From positions 131,501-195,500 of the forward strand of contig OZ025692.1 of assembly GCA_964019335.1 (NCBI GenBank): DNA of 64,000 nt. Direction: 5' to 3'. The DNA is from Diplonema japonicum (lineage: Eukaryota; Euglenozoa; Diplonemea; Diplonemida; Diplonemidae). The first letter of the stretch is position 1; every line of letters begins with the position of its first letter. Positions 10,503 through 20,014 of the stretch are shown here, piece by piece. Under the pieces are notes generated by a model, which was not told where the DNA came from, did not search any database, and saw only the letters and a program-made list of their open reading frames with translations. A program made the translations under genes and the position numbers.

Positions 10503-11772
10503 TTAATTTTTCGTCTTCAACTCAGAGTATTCCGGATGCAGAGCGATAATCTTGTCAGCCAAAGCCGAGACGCTGTTGCAAGCGGTGCTGATCTGCTGGT
10601 CCCATTTGTTGAAAACAGTCGCATCGTCTGTGAAGACAAGCATACCCCCCGGCTGGTCGATCTGTTGGGAAAAAAAATTTTTTTTTTTTTGTAAAAAAAA
10701 AAATACGTACCAACCCATTCAACCTGCCTTCCGAAATCATTTTCGCAGCTACCCGTTGTGCCTTGTCTTCAGGGATGTCAAGCAGCGAGCCGAGCTCTTT
10801 GAAGTTGATATTGTAATAAAGCCTCGATGCCGAGCGTAGGTTGTGCTGCATCACAGCCCGTTCCAGCACAGTGTACCCATCTGCAGTAATGGCTTCATGG
10901 TGGGGGAGTAGGTGTCCTTTCACTTCCTCGACATCAGAAGGTCGAAGCACCCGATCAAGGAACATTTTTTGAAGGATTCGGTAGAGTTCGTTGAGGTCTT
11001 GCGTGCGCTCGTCCTTGTAGAGGGTGGCGAGGAGGCGAGAACGCTGCGGCCCTGCATCAGACAGCATGACGCAAACGATGGCTTGTTTGAGGGCGTAGCC
11101 CTGCTCGTCACCTTGTACCAAGTGGGAGAGCTCGTAGTACTTTCGTGCAGCATCGAAAAATTTCCGTTTGCCGTCGTGCACCCTTGCGAAGCATGCGTTG
11201 AACTGGAGTTGAATGTACTGGTCCATATCGGCCCGCATCATAGGCCACGCCTTGTTGATCCAGGTCTCTGCTTGGTAGTAGTTTTCGTCTTCAACGTACA
11301 GTCGCGAAATGCGGATGAAGAGCTGCACCTTGAAACTATCGCCCTTCTCCGTGACGGTTACCGTGTCCAGTGGGATGCGTTTCAATACCTCGGCGGCTCT
11401 GCCCCATTCTTTACAGTCTTGGAACACCCATGACAGGCAGTCCCTGATTAGCAGGGACTGTTCGTGGAAGCTGCTGAGCCTCGAGGATAGTGACTCGAGG
11501 GCGGCGGTGCCCAGTTGGATCATATCGTCGTGAGTGAGCTGTGGGTCTTCATTCTCGACTCCCCGTGACTCGGGTATGTCTAGAGCGAGGCCCGCCCACT
11601 CTGCCAGAACGGGGCGGGATATGCTGAGAGGCACCTCGTCGTCGGCGATGTGCGGCACCAGTTCGCCTAGTGCCGTGATGTCCTTCGCGGCCACCTTCTC
11701 CTTCACCCATTGCTTGTACAGTTCAATCCTCTCGCTTGCCGCATGTGCACCTATCTCTGACAGAGATGGCAT
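10503..11772 (-). CDS. CSN4: COP9 signalosome subunit 4
   Basis: Two exons, 11772-10711 and 10661-10503, separated by a 49-nt intron (GTACGT, T-run, A-run, T-run, CCCAACAG). Splicing in phase 0 joins EGRLNGL to IDQPGGMLVF, which restores the conserved end of the PCI domain of CSN4. The 406-residue product is about the usual length (human about 406). It has N-terminal helical repeats, then a PCI/winged-helix domain with VLERAVMQHNLRSASRLY and YYNINFKELGSLLDIP. CSN4 is a scaffold subunit of the complex that removes Nedd8 from cullins, so it links functionally to the nearby SKP1. Poly(T) and a Lys-rich stretch read through the intron if it is not removed. Confidence 0.93.
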
Positions 11773-12040
11773 TTTCTTTCCGTGTATGTTTTGTGTTTTC
11801 CTTCTTTTTTTTTTTTTTTTTCTTTCCCGAAAACAAGCTCAGATATGTTCCTTTTCTTTTTTTTTTTAAAAAGGAATCGTGATTTCTTTTTGACTCAAAA
11901 CAACGTCGTTGCAGGTATATGGCAGAAGAGTATTTAAAAAAAAAAAAAAAGGGAAAAATAAAAAACACAGTAAAAAATAAAAAGGAACACAAGGGTTAAA
12001 ATAAGAGCGAGCGGAGAACAGAATGGGGGGTGGGGGGTGG
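11773..12040. other. Upstream region of CSN4, homopolymer-rich
   Basis: T- and A-runs upstream of the CSN4 start; no frame of interest. Confidence 0.4.
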
Positions 12041-12316
12041 GGGGTCATAAGGGGGTCGTTTTTTTTTTTTTTTTTTTTTTTTACTTTTGCCGTTTTTCAG
12101 TTTTTTCGCGAAGGGCATTTTGGGCCCTTAAAAAAACTCCAACCACCCCCAAAAGTGAACAAACCAGCGTGTCCAAAGCAGGCGTATGTCTTGAATGATT
12201 AAGCATGGAATGTGGTTAGAGTTTCTTTTAAGGGTCCAAAATTGCCTTTAGCGAAAAAACTGAAAAACGGCAAAAAAAAAGTGGCCCTTTTTAAGGACCA
12301 TATGACCCCCCCCCCC
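12041..12316. mobile_element. Foldback/MITE-like element 1 with inverted repeats of about 100 nt
   Basis: Left arm 12041-12146 and right arm 12212-12316 are imperfect inverted copies. Both read from the outside GGGGTCATA, a T/A tract, then TTGCCGTTTTTCAGTTTTTTCGC, a GGGCATTTTGGGCCCTTAA-like stretch, and AACTCCAACCAC towards the middle. A roughly 65-nt unpaired centre has no coding capacity. This is the structure of a non-autonomous foldback transposon. No clear target-site duplication can be judged because both ends lie in G/C runs. Confidence 0.7.
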
Positions 12317-12328
12317 CCCCCCCCCCCC

Positions 12329-12506
12329 CCCTAGGGCAATGCTGGCAAGGAAACGCGTTTTCATTCGAAAACGAAAATCGTTTCCTTACTTTGGGGCCAT
12401 TTCTTTAAGAACGGACACGTTTCCTCTGAAAAGGAAACGATTTTTCCTTAAGCATCTGAAAAATAAGGAAACAATTCCCCGTTTTCTTGCCAGCATAGCC
12501 CTAGGG
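12329..12506. mobile_element. Foldback/MITE-like element 2 with CCCTAGGG termini
   Basis: Termini are inverted copies: CCCTAGGGCAATGCTGGCAA at the left, and at the right CTTGCCAGCATAGCCCTAGGG read in reverse complement. An inner inverted pair (AAATCGTTTCCTTA with AAGGAAACGATTT) adds a second stem. The whole is about 178 nt and non-coding. It directly abuts element 1. Confidence 0.7.
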
Positions 12507-13060
12507 AGGAGCAGGGAAGGGGAAACCTTTAAAAGGGAAGTGCACACAACGCACACTATTTTTTTTTTTTCTTTCTTTCTTCAAAGGGGGGATTTTTTTT
12601 TTTTTTTTTTCCCTTTTCGTCTTAAATGGGAAGATAATAATAATAAAAAAAAAGAAACAAAAAAAAAACACTTATCTGTTCTCGCACCCCTCCCCCCAGC
12701 CCTACTAGTCGTCATCAGAATATGCATGGGAGGGGAAAAAGGGGGGGACCCTTTTTTTTTGCTTTAAGAAAAGCGCTCCATTAGTGTGTGGTGTGTTGCG
12801 TGCATCAAAGTGCGCGAAACCCGTTTTTCCTTTCCCCCTCCCTCCTTCTCTTTCCGAATATGTTCATTAAAAAAAAAAAAACCAGGGCGCGGGTATGGGA
12901 AAAAAAAAAAAAAAAAAAAAAAAAACAATGGAGCCCAAAAAAAAAAAAAGATTTTTTTCCCTCCTTTCCCCTTCCTAATATCCCCCCAAAAAAAAAAACA
13001 ACCTGTTTATTCACCCTCTTTCTTACTAGATCTGTACTCGTAATCCTCGTACAACTGTGC

Positions 13061-13092
<32 letters not shown>
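12507..13092. other. Intergenic, homopolymer-rich
   Basis: Repeated A and T runs with poly(C) and poly(G) patches; no supported feature. Confidence 0.4.
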
Positions 13093-13101
<9 letters not shown>

Positions 13102-13735
13102 ATTATTGCACACCTTCTTCTTCTCGTCCTCTGTGAAGGGCTCAGTCACTTTGAAGACCCTGTAGAAGTCCTCCTCACCTTTGATCGTTCTCACAATGTT
13201 GGCCAGGGCAGAGCAGGCGAAATCCCTCATAGGTTCGCACTCAAGGTACTGCGAAGCCTTAAGCATAAGGAAAGCATTGTCGTTCTTAGACATATCACCA
13301 TCCACCAACATGTGGTTTGCGTAGAAGTCGTAGTCCCACTCAGAGAGAGACTCCTTGAGGTCCATTCTGAGGGGCTTGTCCACGCTCAGAGTAGGGGGCC
13401 AGTCATCATTGTGGTGCCCAATGTAAATGCTGATCTTTTCCACGATTTCGCTGCGAATCTCGAAAAGAGGTACCTTCACCTCACCCTTGTAGTGGAACAG
13501 TGGTATTTTCTTTCTTTTTGTACACACCTTCGACTTTGAAATCAGCTGCGAAAGAACATTGCACTTCACCGCAATGCCCGAAGGCATCACCACGGCCACA
13601 CCGTCCGAGCACTCCAACACAATGTTTTTAGAGAAATCCACCTGAAAAGAAAAAAAGATTTTTTTTAAACTTACGCCCGCATACCGTTGGGTAGTTGTCC
13701 GCAATAGGCATCTTCGTCACATTTGAATCGCTCAT
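13093..13735 (-). CDS. SKP1: SKP1, SCF ubiquitin ligase adaptor
   Basis: Exon 1 is 13735-13685 (MSDSNVTKMPIADNYPT). A 43-nt intron, GTATGC...TTTTCAG (13642-13684), is followed by exon 2 at 13641-13093. The 199-residue product has the BTB/POZ-like fold opening NIVLECSDG, the PLFEI strand, and the C-terminal Skp1 dimerisation helices with NAFLMLKASQYLECEPMRDF and EPFTEDEKKKV. These bind F-box proteins in the SCF ligase. The stretch VCTKRKKIPLFHYK sits in a loop and could be a retained 42-nt in-frame GT-AG intron. Removing it gives a loop closer to the family. SKP1 next to CSN4 places two parts of cullin-ligase control within 1.3 kb, which may be chance. Confidence 0.88.
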
Positions 13736-13882
13736 TTTCCCCCCTTCTTTCCTACCGGAGTTATGGTTCAAGGGCAAATTCCCACTTTGAGTACAAATAG
13801 GGATTAAATATATATGAGTTAAAGGAAGTCTTTGTGAGACGCCCCGCGCATGATAATGCACAGCCTTTATCCCCCCCTTTCT

Positions 13883-15837
13883 TCAGTAAAGCTGCAACAG
13901 CGTCTCATCATATTCATCTGTATCCGAAAAAAAAAAAAAAAAAATGAAGGACAAAAAAAAAAACACCCCTTCCCCATACATTTATGCTGGACTGAGAAGC
14001 CCATCGCCTTCGCTGCCGTGACGCACTGGAGGAGGAGGCGGGAAGATGAGGAGCAAGCGGTGTGGGCAGTAAAGATAATGTCGTCGGCGTTGTTCGTGAT
14101 GAAAACGGCTATAGAAGGAGGGTGGGCAGCAGTGAGCGCTTTCATGAGCAAAGCAGTGTGGTACAAAACGCCCTCATGTTGCTTGAAAGACCAGTGTTCA
14201 AGGAGAGACAAGAGGGTGGCAGGGAGACCCTTCTCTGTGAGGAGTCTGCCAGACTGCCTGACGCAGTCGAAGTCAGGCTCATCGAGGAAGGCGTGGAGGC
14301 ACGTGACGAGTGCCTCTACGCATGACGCGTCTTCAGCCACCACGCCCTGCCCGTTGAGGAGCTCTAGTACTGTTTCGTGGTGGCCCAGCTCGCACCCCCA
14401 CGAGATGATTTCCTCATTACTGCGTACAAAGGCAGACACTAACTGTGCCGTCCACTTCACAAGGTACACGTCCTCACGGTATGTCTGCACTGCGCGTGTT
14501 ATGTACTGCAGGCCTTGCTGCTCTATGAAGACGTCCTTCGAGGCCTCCGGGTTGGGTGCCACTGAGAACAGGTTTGCCAGGGCATACGAGCACCACTGCA
14601 AAATGAGCGGTTTTTCCGCAAAGTTCCGGACAGCGTTCAGCAAAAGCGAGACGCAGCTCTCGACCCCTTCCATCTTCGCAAGACCCTCTTCTGTGTCGGA
14701 CGCACGCGACAGCGCCGCCACCGCTTTGCACACTACATCCTCGTCATCCCAATGCCGCTTCATCACTTCCACAATGGCCTCCACACCGTGTTCCTTTCCT
14801 ATTAACTGCACGTTGAACCGCTGCGAGTGGCATGTCAGCTCCATCAGCCCCCGCCGTGCTAGCAGCGCGTTGTAAGGGAAGGCGTGCAGCAGCAAGATGA
14901 TCGTTCCGTACCTGTTCTTTTCGTACCAGCTGTCCCACACGTCCTTCCAGAATATCTTGTTCCGCACCACGGGCACCTCCGTGTCGTCATTGGGGTATCC
15001 GAACGACGTGAACTTGTCGCACAGCCCGGGGTCCTCGTCCATGAAGTCCAGCTCCACGTGCTTCATCTGCATCGAGTGGAACATGTGCCGCATGATATCG
15101 TTGATGTTCGCCGTGATGTGAACCCCACCGCTCATGTGCCCGATCCCTACGAAAAGGCCTTCCTCATTAAAGACAGCTCCCCCAGAGGAGGCGTACCCTG
15201 GTGGGGTACGCGTGCTGTGAGTTACGTAGTGCGGCTCTTCAGACGCTACTTTTGTGAGGTGGAACTTCCTCGGTTCGACACCGTTGGGGTGCTGGATAAT
15301 AAGACAAGTGTCGTCTTGCTTGAGCGACTGCGCGAAAGGCTTCACAATGGGCAACGGGAGGGGCACAGCATGCACAACACCACCCTTCAGGGAGAATAGT
15401 TCACACGCGACGAGAGTGTACCCGACTGAGGAAGGTTCCATGTTTTCTCCAATCGAGGAGTAATAAAAGATGGAAGGGAGCAGCCTCGTCGTGTGTGTGA
15501 CCCACTCAGTAGGATCATGCCCTGTTACGGGAATCTCAAAGGTTGCTGTTGCGCTTGCAGCTGCATCACAGGTAGGGAGCACCGAAGGGTACGTTAATAT
15601 TACACCAACCTCTGGGCAGACAGGGCACCCATCTATCGCAACAGGCATCTTTTCAGGGTCCTTCTTTACTCTCCTTGATATGAGCACGCCACTGCCCCGG
15701 CCGTTTATTCTACAGACAGCTTCGCTCCCTTTGCCTATCACAGCTATCACATCTGTGGACCTGTGAAGGTTGAGTTCTTCAAACATGCAACGCTCGAACT
15801 CTGCTGACACTTCATATTTTGTCGTGATGACCTCCAT
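13883..15837 (-). CDS. Trypsin-like pseudoprotease fused to armadillo-type helical repeats
   Basis: Exon 1 is 15837-13980. A 62-nt intron (13918-13979, GTATGG...GATACAG) leads to exon 2, 13917-13883, ending YEYDETLLQLY; 630 residues. Residues 45-240 follow the trypsin-like (Trypsin_2) pattern: GSGVLIS, LIIQHPNGVEPRKFHL and PPGYASSGGAVFNEEG. The Ser (Ser218) is kept. Where the His motif NHHV is expected I see TYPSV (81-86), and where Asp is expected in DYTLV I see GYTLV (139-143). It therefore looks catalytically dead. Residues about 310-620 are helical repeats of armadillo/HEAT type (GVEAIVEVMKRHWDDEDVV, CVSLLLNAVRNF). I infer a binding scaffold. Confidence in the domain calls is good; the role is unknown. 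Confidence 0.8.
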
Positions 15838-15900
15838 ATTAGCCTGCAGTGTGGGTAGTGGTGAAGGATTGTATATAACGTTTCATGGCAGACCGTCGTT

Positions 15901-16209
15901 TCATTTTCTTTTCGGGATTTTTTTGGGTTTGGTGGCGTTGGGTTGGTCGATCTTCCTGGGGGGAAGCACTCTCTGCTTGCTCAAACTGAAGTACCCCGGG
16001 TATTCCGACAGCACGAAGCCCCACACCAAAAACCCAAACACGAAGAACAAGAACTCGGACGGCAGCCCCATCGTATTCGCTAGACTGTCCCACCATGCGG
16101 GGAAGTAACTCAAGATCTCCTCCTCCATTCCGCCCCCTTCGGCATCCATATTTTCTCTTTTTCTTTTTTTGCAAAGGGGGCTGTGGGGGATTGATTCGGC
16201 ATCATACAT
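15901..16209 (-). CDS. Small single-pass membrane protein
   Basis: Open frame of 102 residues from an ATG at 16209, just 4 nt after a T-run ending ATTCAG, or 82 residues from the ATG at 16149 (MDAEGGGMEEEILSYF). One hydrophobic segment, FLFFVFGFLVWGFVLSEY, is followed by a short basic tail ending KPKKIPKRK, which predicts a tail facing the cytosol. The gene sits in the 500-nt gap between two well-supported genes and its frame fills the space. No family recognised. Confidence 0.6.
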   Translation of the reverse strand: MYDAESIPHSPLCKKRKRENMDAEGGGMEEEILSYFPAWWDSLANTMGLPSEFLFFVFGFLVWGFVLSEYPGYFSLSKQRVLPPRKIDQPNATKPKKIPKRK

Positions 16210-16222
16210 ATCTCTGAATAAC

Positions 16223-16279
<57 letters not shown>

Positions 16280-16332
16280 CCTTTTTAAAAAAAAGGTTTT
16301 TGAATTCCACCAACATGATGTTTACACCTCCT

Positions 16333-18108
16333 TCACGGAGTAGCACCAGGCGCTTGGTACGCGGGAGGGTAAGGAGGCGGGTAGTAAGGTGGATATGGGT
16401 AGTAATATTGCTGGTGCTGGTGGTGGTGGTGGTGGTGGTGGTGGTGAGGGTAATCATTTGGGACATGGGGTGCAGTAGTGGGAGGAACTGCCGCATCTGC
16501 CTGATCAGGAAGCTTGAAGCACTCTCCAAGGAACTCGTCCAGGATCCACTTCCCCTTCTCAGATGAGAATTTATCCACAGACTCCGGGGGAACCACCTCG
16601 ATGTCCTCGGGATTCTTCGAAGGAGCAAAGTATTTCGCAAACAACGGACATTGCACCATTTTACACAGTCTCCCTTCACCCACGAGTTCGTAGAGCCCAC
16701 CGTTCCTTGAGACCACAGGCCGCTTTTTTTCCTTACGTTGTTCGCTCACCCAGTTTGTGACCCTGTTTTCTTCGGCCCCGGACTCTAAAGATTCCTGTGA
16801 GAATTTCTTCAGGATCGATATGGCGGTCTCGGCGCAGTCCGGTCTGGATCGGATGCTTGTGATGTTCTTGAGGATTCGAAGCAGCCCTGACTCCACGACC
16901 CATGCCAGGTTGGTCTTCCCTTTAGGCAGGGACATGAGGTCTTTCAAGATGTCTAGCGTTTCTTCAAAATCGTCCTCCGAACCAGCCTTCAACAGGATCG
17001 TCATCTTGCTAGCAAGCCTCACGTACTCCTCAATTGTAATGAATGTCGATGCAATGCTAGCGTCGGTGTGTGCTGGTTTTTTTCTTCGCGACGATCTCGC
17101 GGCAGGTTCGGTGGCTGCCGTTCTCTTTCTGCTGCTTCGCTGCTGTGGTTTCTTAGACCGTGCAGGGCTGTTGCCGCCGCTCTCTCCATCTGATGTGGAA
17201 AACTTCACAACACTGTCAGGTACGAACCCAGGTGTTCCCCACGAGGCGGAGTCAAGTGTCATGCTCTCAACGTCAGGATGAGCTTTGCTATAGTCTTCCA
17301 TCAGCTTGTCGCGAACGATGTCGTCCCAAGGCAGCTTCTCATTGCACACCGGGCAGTTCCATCGGAACACCGCGCCACGTCCGAATGCTAAATTCAACCA
17401 TGTCAACAGGTCGAAACACTGCAAATGAGTGCACGACGCACCACGGACCATGGGCGGTACCATCTTCCCCTGCGAGGCGGGGTCTTTGAAAGAGATTTCT
17501 GTCTGCATGGACACCTCGTCTGAGCCTGTCAAAACCTGGGCGGGTTTTAACTTCGAAAACTCGCTCTTTGCCAGGTCCATGGGTTCGATTCTCTTGCAGA
17601 TAAGAACAAGAATGGTGTGAATGTCTGCCCATTCCCGTTCCGGTGGGTAGTCGACGGGCTTGATACGCTGTTTGACCTGTATGTTGAGCATCTTGTCGGA
17701 GCTAATGTGCGAGGCTGGGACTGTTAGGAACATCTGGTTAGGGACGACCTGCCCATCTTCGTCCATGGTTCCATTGACAAGACGGTTGTTCAGCTTAACT
17801 TCTACCTCGAAGGAGCCTCTGAAGGTTGGCCATGGAAGGACTCGTTCCGTGCTTGGGTCGAAGACTGCTATGTGGAGGAGGGCGGGGCTGCCTGTTTTCG
17901 CCAGGGCACTCCGCATCTCGGGGTCTAAACTGCCTACTATATCCATGGCCCCCTGTGTCCATTCAACATCGCTGCTCGCCACCAGTCTGCAAATAGGGTA
18001 CAAGGGAGAGTACCCCACGGCCCCCACCACACCCGCAACCCCGCCCTTCCTTAATTTTGAAACCGGTTCATCTATGTTCTTTAATATCTTGCAAGCGGCA
18101 TTCGCCAT
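16333..18108 (-). CDS. SUMO E3 ligase of the Siz/PIAS type (SP-RING)
   Basis: A 591-residue protein. Residues about 80-200 resemble a PINIT-like beta region. Residues 220-258 form an SP-RING: Cys226-x-His228-x2-Cys231, then Cys252-x2-Cys255 in FRWNCPVCNEKLPW, the zinc pattern that recruits SUMO-charged Ubc9. A basic, Ser-rich linker (about 310-350) looks like a nuclear localisation signal. Residues 355-450 are helical and recall a TFIIS N-terminal/LW-type domain (LRILKNITSIRSRPDC). The tail has nine consecutive His and a Pro/Tyr-rich end. The acceptor is a T-run before the ATG. The PIAS/Siz assignment is firm; the target proteins are unknown. Confidence 0.88.
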   Translation of the reverse strand: MANAACKILKNIDEPVSKLRKGGVAGVVGAVGYSPLYPICRLVASSDVEWTQGAMDIVGSLDPEMRSALAKTGSPALLHIAVFDPSTERVLPWPTFRGSFEVEVKLNNRLVNGTMDEDGQVVPNQMFLTVPASHISSDKMLNIQVKQRIKPVDYPPEREWADIHTILVLICKRIEPMDLAKSEFSKLKPAQVLTGSDEVSMQTEISFKDPASQGKMVPPMVRGASCTHLQCFDLLTWLNLAFGRGAVFRWNCPVCNEKLPWDDIVRDKLMEDYSKAHPDVESMTLDSASWGTPGFVPDSVVKFSTSDGESGGNSPARSKKPQQRSSRKRTAATEPAARSSRRKKPAHTDASIASTFITIEEYVRLASKMTILLKAGSEDDFEETLDILKDLMSLPKGKTNLAWVVESGLLRILKNITSIRSRPDCAETAISILKKFSQESLESGAEENRVTNWVSEQRKEKKRPVVSRNGGLYELVGEGRLCKMVQCPLFAKYFAPSKNPEDIEVVPPESVDKFSSEKGKWILDEFLGECFKLPDQADAAVPPTTAPHVPNDYPHHHHHHHHHQHQQYYYPYPPYYPPPYPPAYQAPGATP

Positions 18109-18923
18109 ATTCCTTTTATTTAATTTCCTTTTTTTTTTTTTTCCGGTTCAAAAGATGCGCTTTTCAACCGGCTCCTACTAGGTTGGAGTTTTTTTTGCGG
18201 GAATTGAAAAAAAAAAAAAATGAAAAAAAAAAGGAAAACAAAAGAAAAAACAAAAAAAAGGAAAATTGGTTGGGGCACAGAATAAAAGGGGGGGAAAAAA
18301 GGGGGTGGGCTTTCCCGTTTTGTACGAAAAAAAGACCCCTCCCTCGGGGAAAACAAAAAAGAAATATGAAATGAATCAATAAAAAAAAAGGTAAGAGTGT
18401 CGAGTGGAAAGTGGGTGTTGTTTTCTTTCTTTAAAAAAAAAATCTTTTTTATTCGAAACAGGTGTGCGATGGGAGCAGAGAATTTGGGGGTGACGGAGGG
18501 GGCTTTTTTAAAAAAAAGAGCGCTTTTGCTGCGCTGGCATTTTATTCTTTTTTTTTTTCCTCTTTTGGGTGGGGTGATTTTTAAAAAAAAAAAGAAGAAG
18601 AAAGAAGTGCTGCAGGGGCAATGAAGAGACAGAACGAAAAAATAAGAAAATAATAAAAAAAGGAAGAAACCTCTTTTCACAACTTTGTTCTTTCTCGCTC
18701 TCTCTCTTTTTTTTTTTTTTTTTTTTTTTGCTTAATTACTCTCAACCCCCAACTTTCTATAACAATTCTTTTTTTTTTTTTTTTTTTAAATTTATTTCCC
18801 TCCCCCGCTGTCATTCACAAAAAAAAAAAAAACACACAAAAAATATTAGGGGGAAAAAAAAAAAGCGAAGGGGGGGAAAGCAGGTGAGTATGAAACAATA
18901 TTTTTTTTTTTCTTCCAAAATGC
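18109..18923. other. Intergenic, homopolymer-rich
   Basis: Alternating A and T runs; open frames here are translated homopolymers. Nothing supported. Confidence 0.45.
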
Positions 18924-19658
18924 TCAGAGATCATGCACCACGATGCCCTGTGTGGGGGCGGGGGCAGGGGCGTAGCCAGGCTGCTGTTGCGCGACGACCG
19001 CCACCTGGCGGACGATGACAGCATCCTTCAGATAGTGGTTGCGAAGGAAAATGCAAACCATGAAGAACAGCGTCGCGACCACCGCAACCTTGATCCAGAA
19101 GTTCTTCGAGTCGATGCAGAGCCTTGAACCGTCCTTGTTGTCAAGCTCCAGGTACCACCTAGGGCACCCACAGGGGCTGTGGTGCTCAGCACGCTCACGC
19201 CTGTGGTGGAACTCATTGTGACGGTGGTGGTGACGGTGGTTCACATCCCACTGCCCATGGAAGGCCTCACACTGCCCCTGGGTGTGGATCGTGTCAGGGT
19301 CAAACTCATGAGGGGTGTGGTAGCTCGATACCACAATGGCAGCCATAATGCTAAACAGCGCCATCTTCAACGCCTGCACTGCGAACCCCGTTGCCGCACC
19401 AGCCTTACCGTGTTTCGAGTTGAAGTACAGCAGAGTGCACGCAACACCGAAAATGTGGCAGAAAAAGGTACTCAAACATGCCGGCCAGAAGTGCATGACG
19501 GTGGGCTCCACCGTGTTGATGACCACCACCGTGTCCTGCATCGCCTCGGTGGGCACACCGATAGCCGGGTCGTCCTTGCACACTTCGGGGAGATTCTCAA
19601 ACCCCTCAGTCTGCATCAGACCGACTTCCTCCTCATCGGGATGAGTCTGCACGCCCAT
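18924..19658 (-). CDS. Three-segment membrane protein with His-rich loop
   Basis: 244 residues from an ATG at 19656-19658 (MGVQTHPDEEEVGLMQ), about 4 nt after an AACACAG acceptor. Hydrophobic segments lie at about 55-78 (FWPACLSTFFCHIFGVACTL), 85-110 (FAVQALKMALFSIMAAIVV) and 195-216 (FWIKVAVVATLFFMVCIFL). The loop between segments 2 and 3 contains HRHHHRHNEFHHRRERAEHH and a CGC motif, a possible metal-binding patch. The last 30 residues are Ala/Pro/Gln-rich. The longer upstream frame is poly(T)/poly(A) translation and is excluded. Not recognised. Confidence 0.72.
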   Translation of the reverse strand: MGVQTHPDEEEVGLMQTEGFENLPEVCKDDPAIGVPTEAMQDTVVVINTVEPTVMHFWPACLSTFFCHIFGVACTLLYFNSKHGKAGAATGFAVQALKMALFSIMAAIVVSSYHTPHEFDPDTIHTQGQCEAFHGQWDVNHRHHHRHNEFHHRRERAEHHSPCGCPRWYLELDNKDGSRLCIDSKNFWIKVAVVATLFFMVCIFLRNHYLKDAVIVRQVAVVAQQQPGYAPAPAPTQGIVVHDL

Positions 19659-19863
19659 ATTTCTGTGTTTTTTTTTGGAGAAGAAAAGGTGGCTGTCGAG
19701 GGGGTTGAAAAGCGGGTGGGGAAAAAAAAAAAAAAAAAAAAAAAAACGTGAGTAATAAAAAAAAAAAAAAAAAAAAAAACGAAAGCAAAAGAGCCTGTAG
19801 TCTTGCTCTCTGCGGCCTCTTCTCGTCATAGGGGATGCGAGTGCCTTTGGAAGAAAAAACGAA

Positions 19864-19895
<32 letters not shown>

Positions 19896-20014
19896 AAAAA
19901 AAAAAACACCACTCTTTGAAAACTCATATTTTTTTGTACACAAGAAAATTGCGCCTGACAAATATATCTTGGGGGGGGGGGGGGGAGGAATTTCCTCTTC
20001 TTCTTCCACTCTTC
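19659..20014. other. Intergenic, homopolymer-rich
   Basis: Poly(A) and poly(G) runs separate the stop of one gene from the acceptor of the next. Nothing supported. Confidence 0.45.

Noticed and set aside
14884-15399. Plus-strand frame opposite the pseudoprotease
   Set aside because: Shadow of a well-supported minus-strand coding region.
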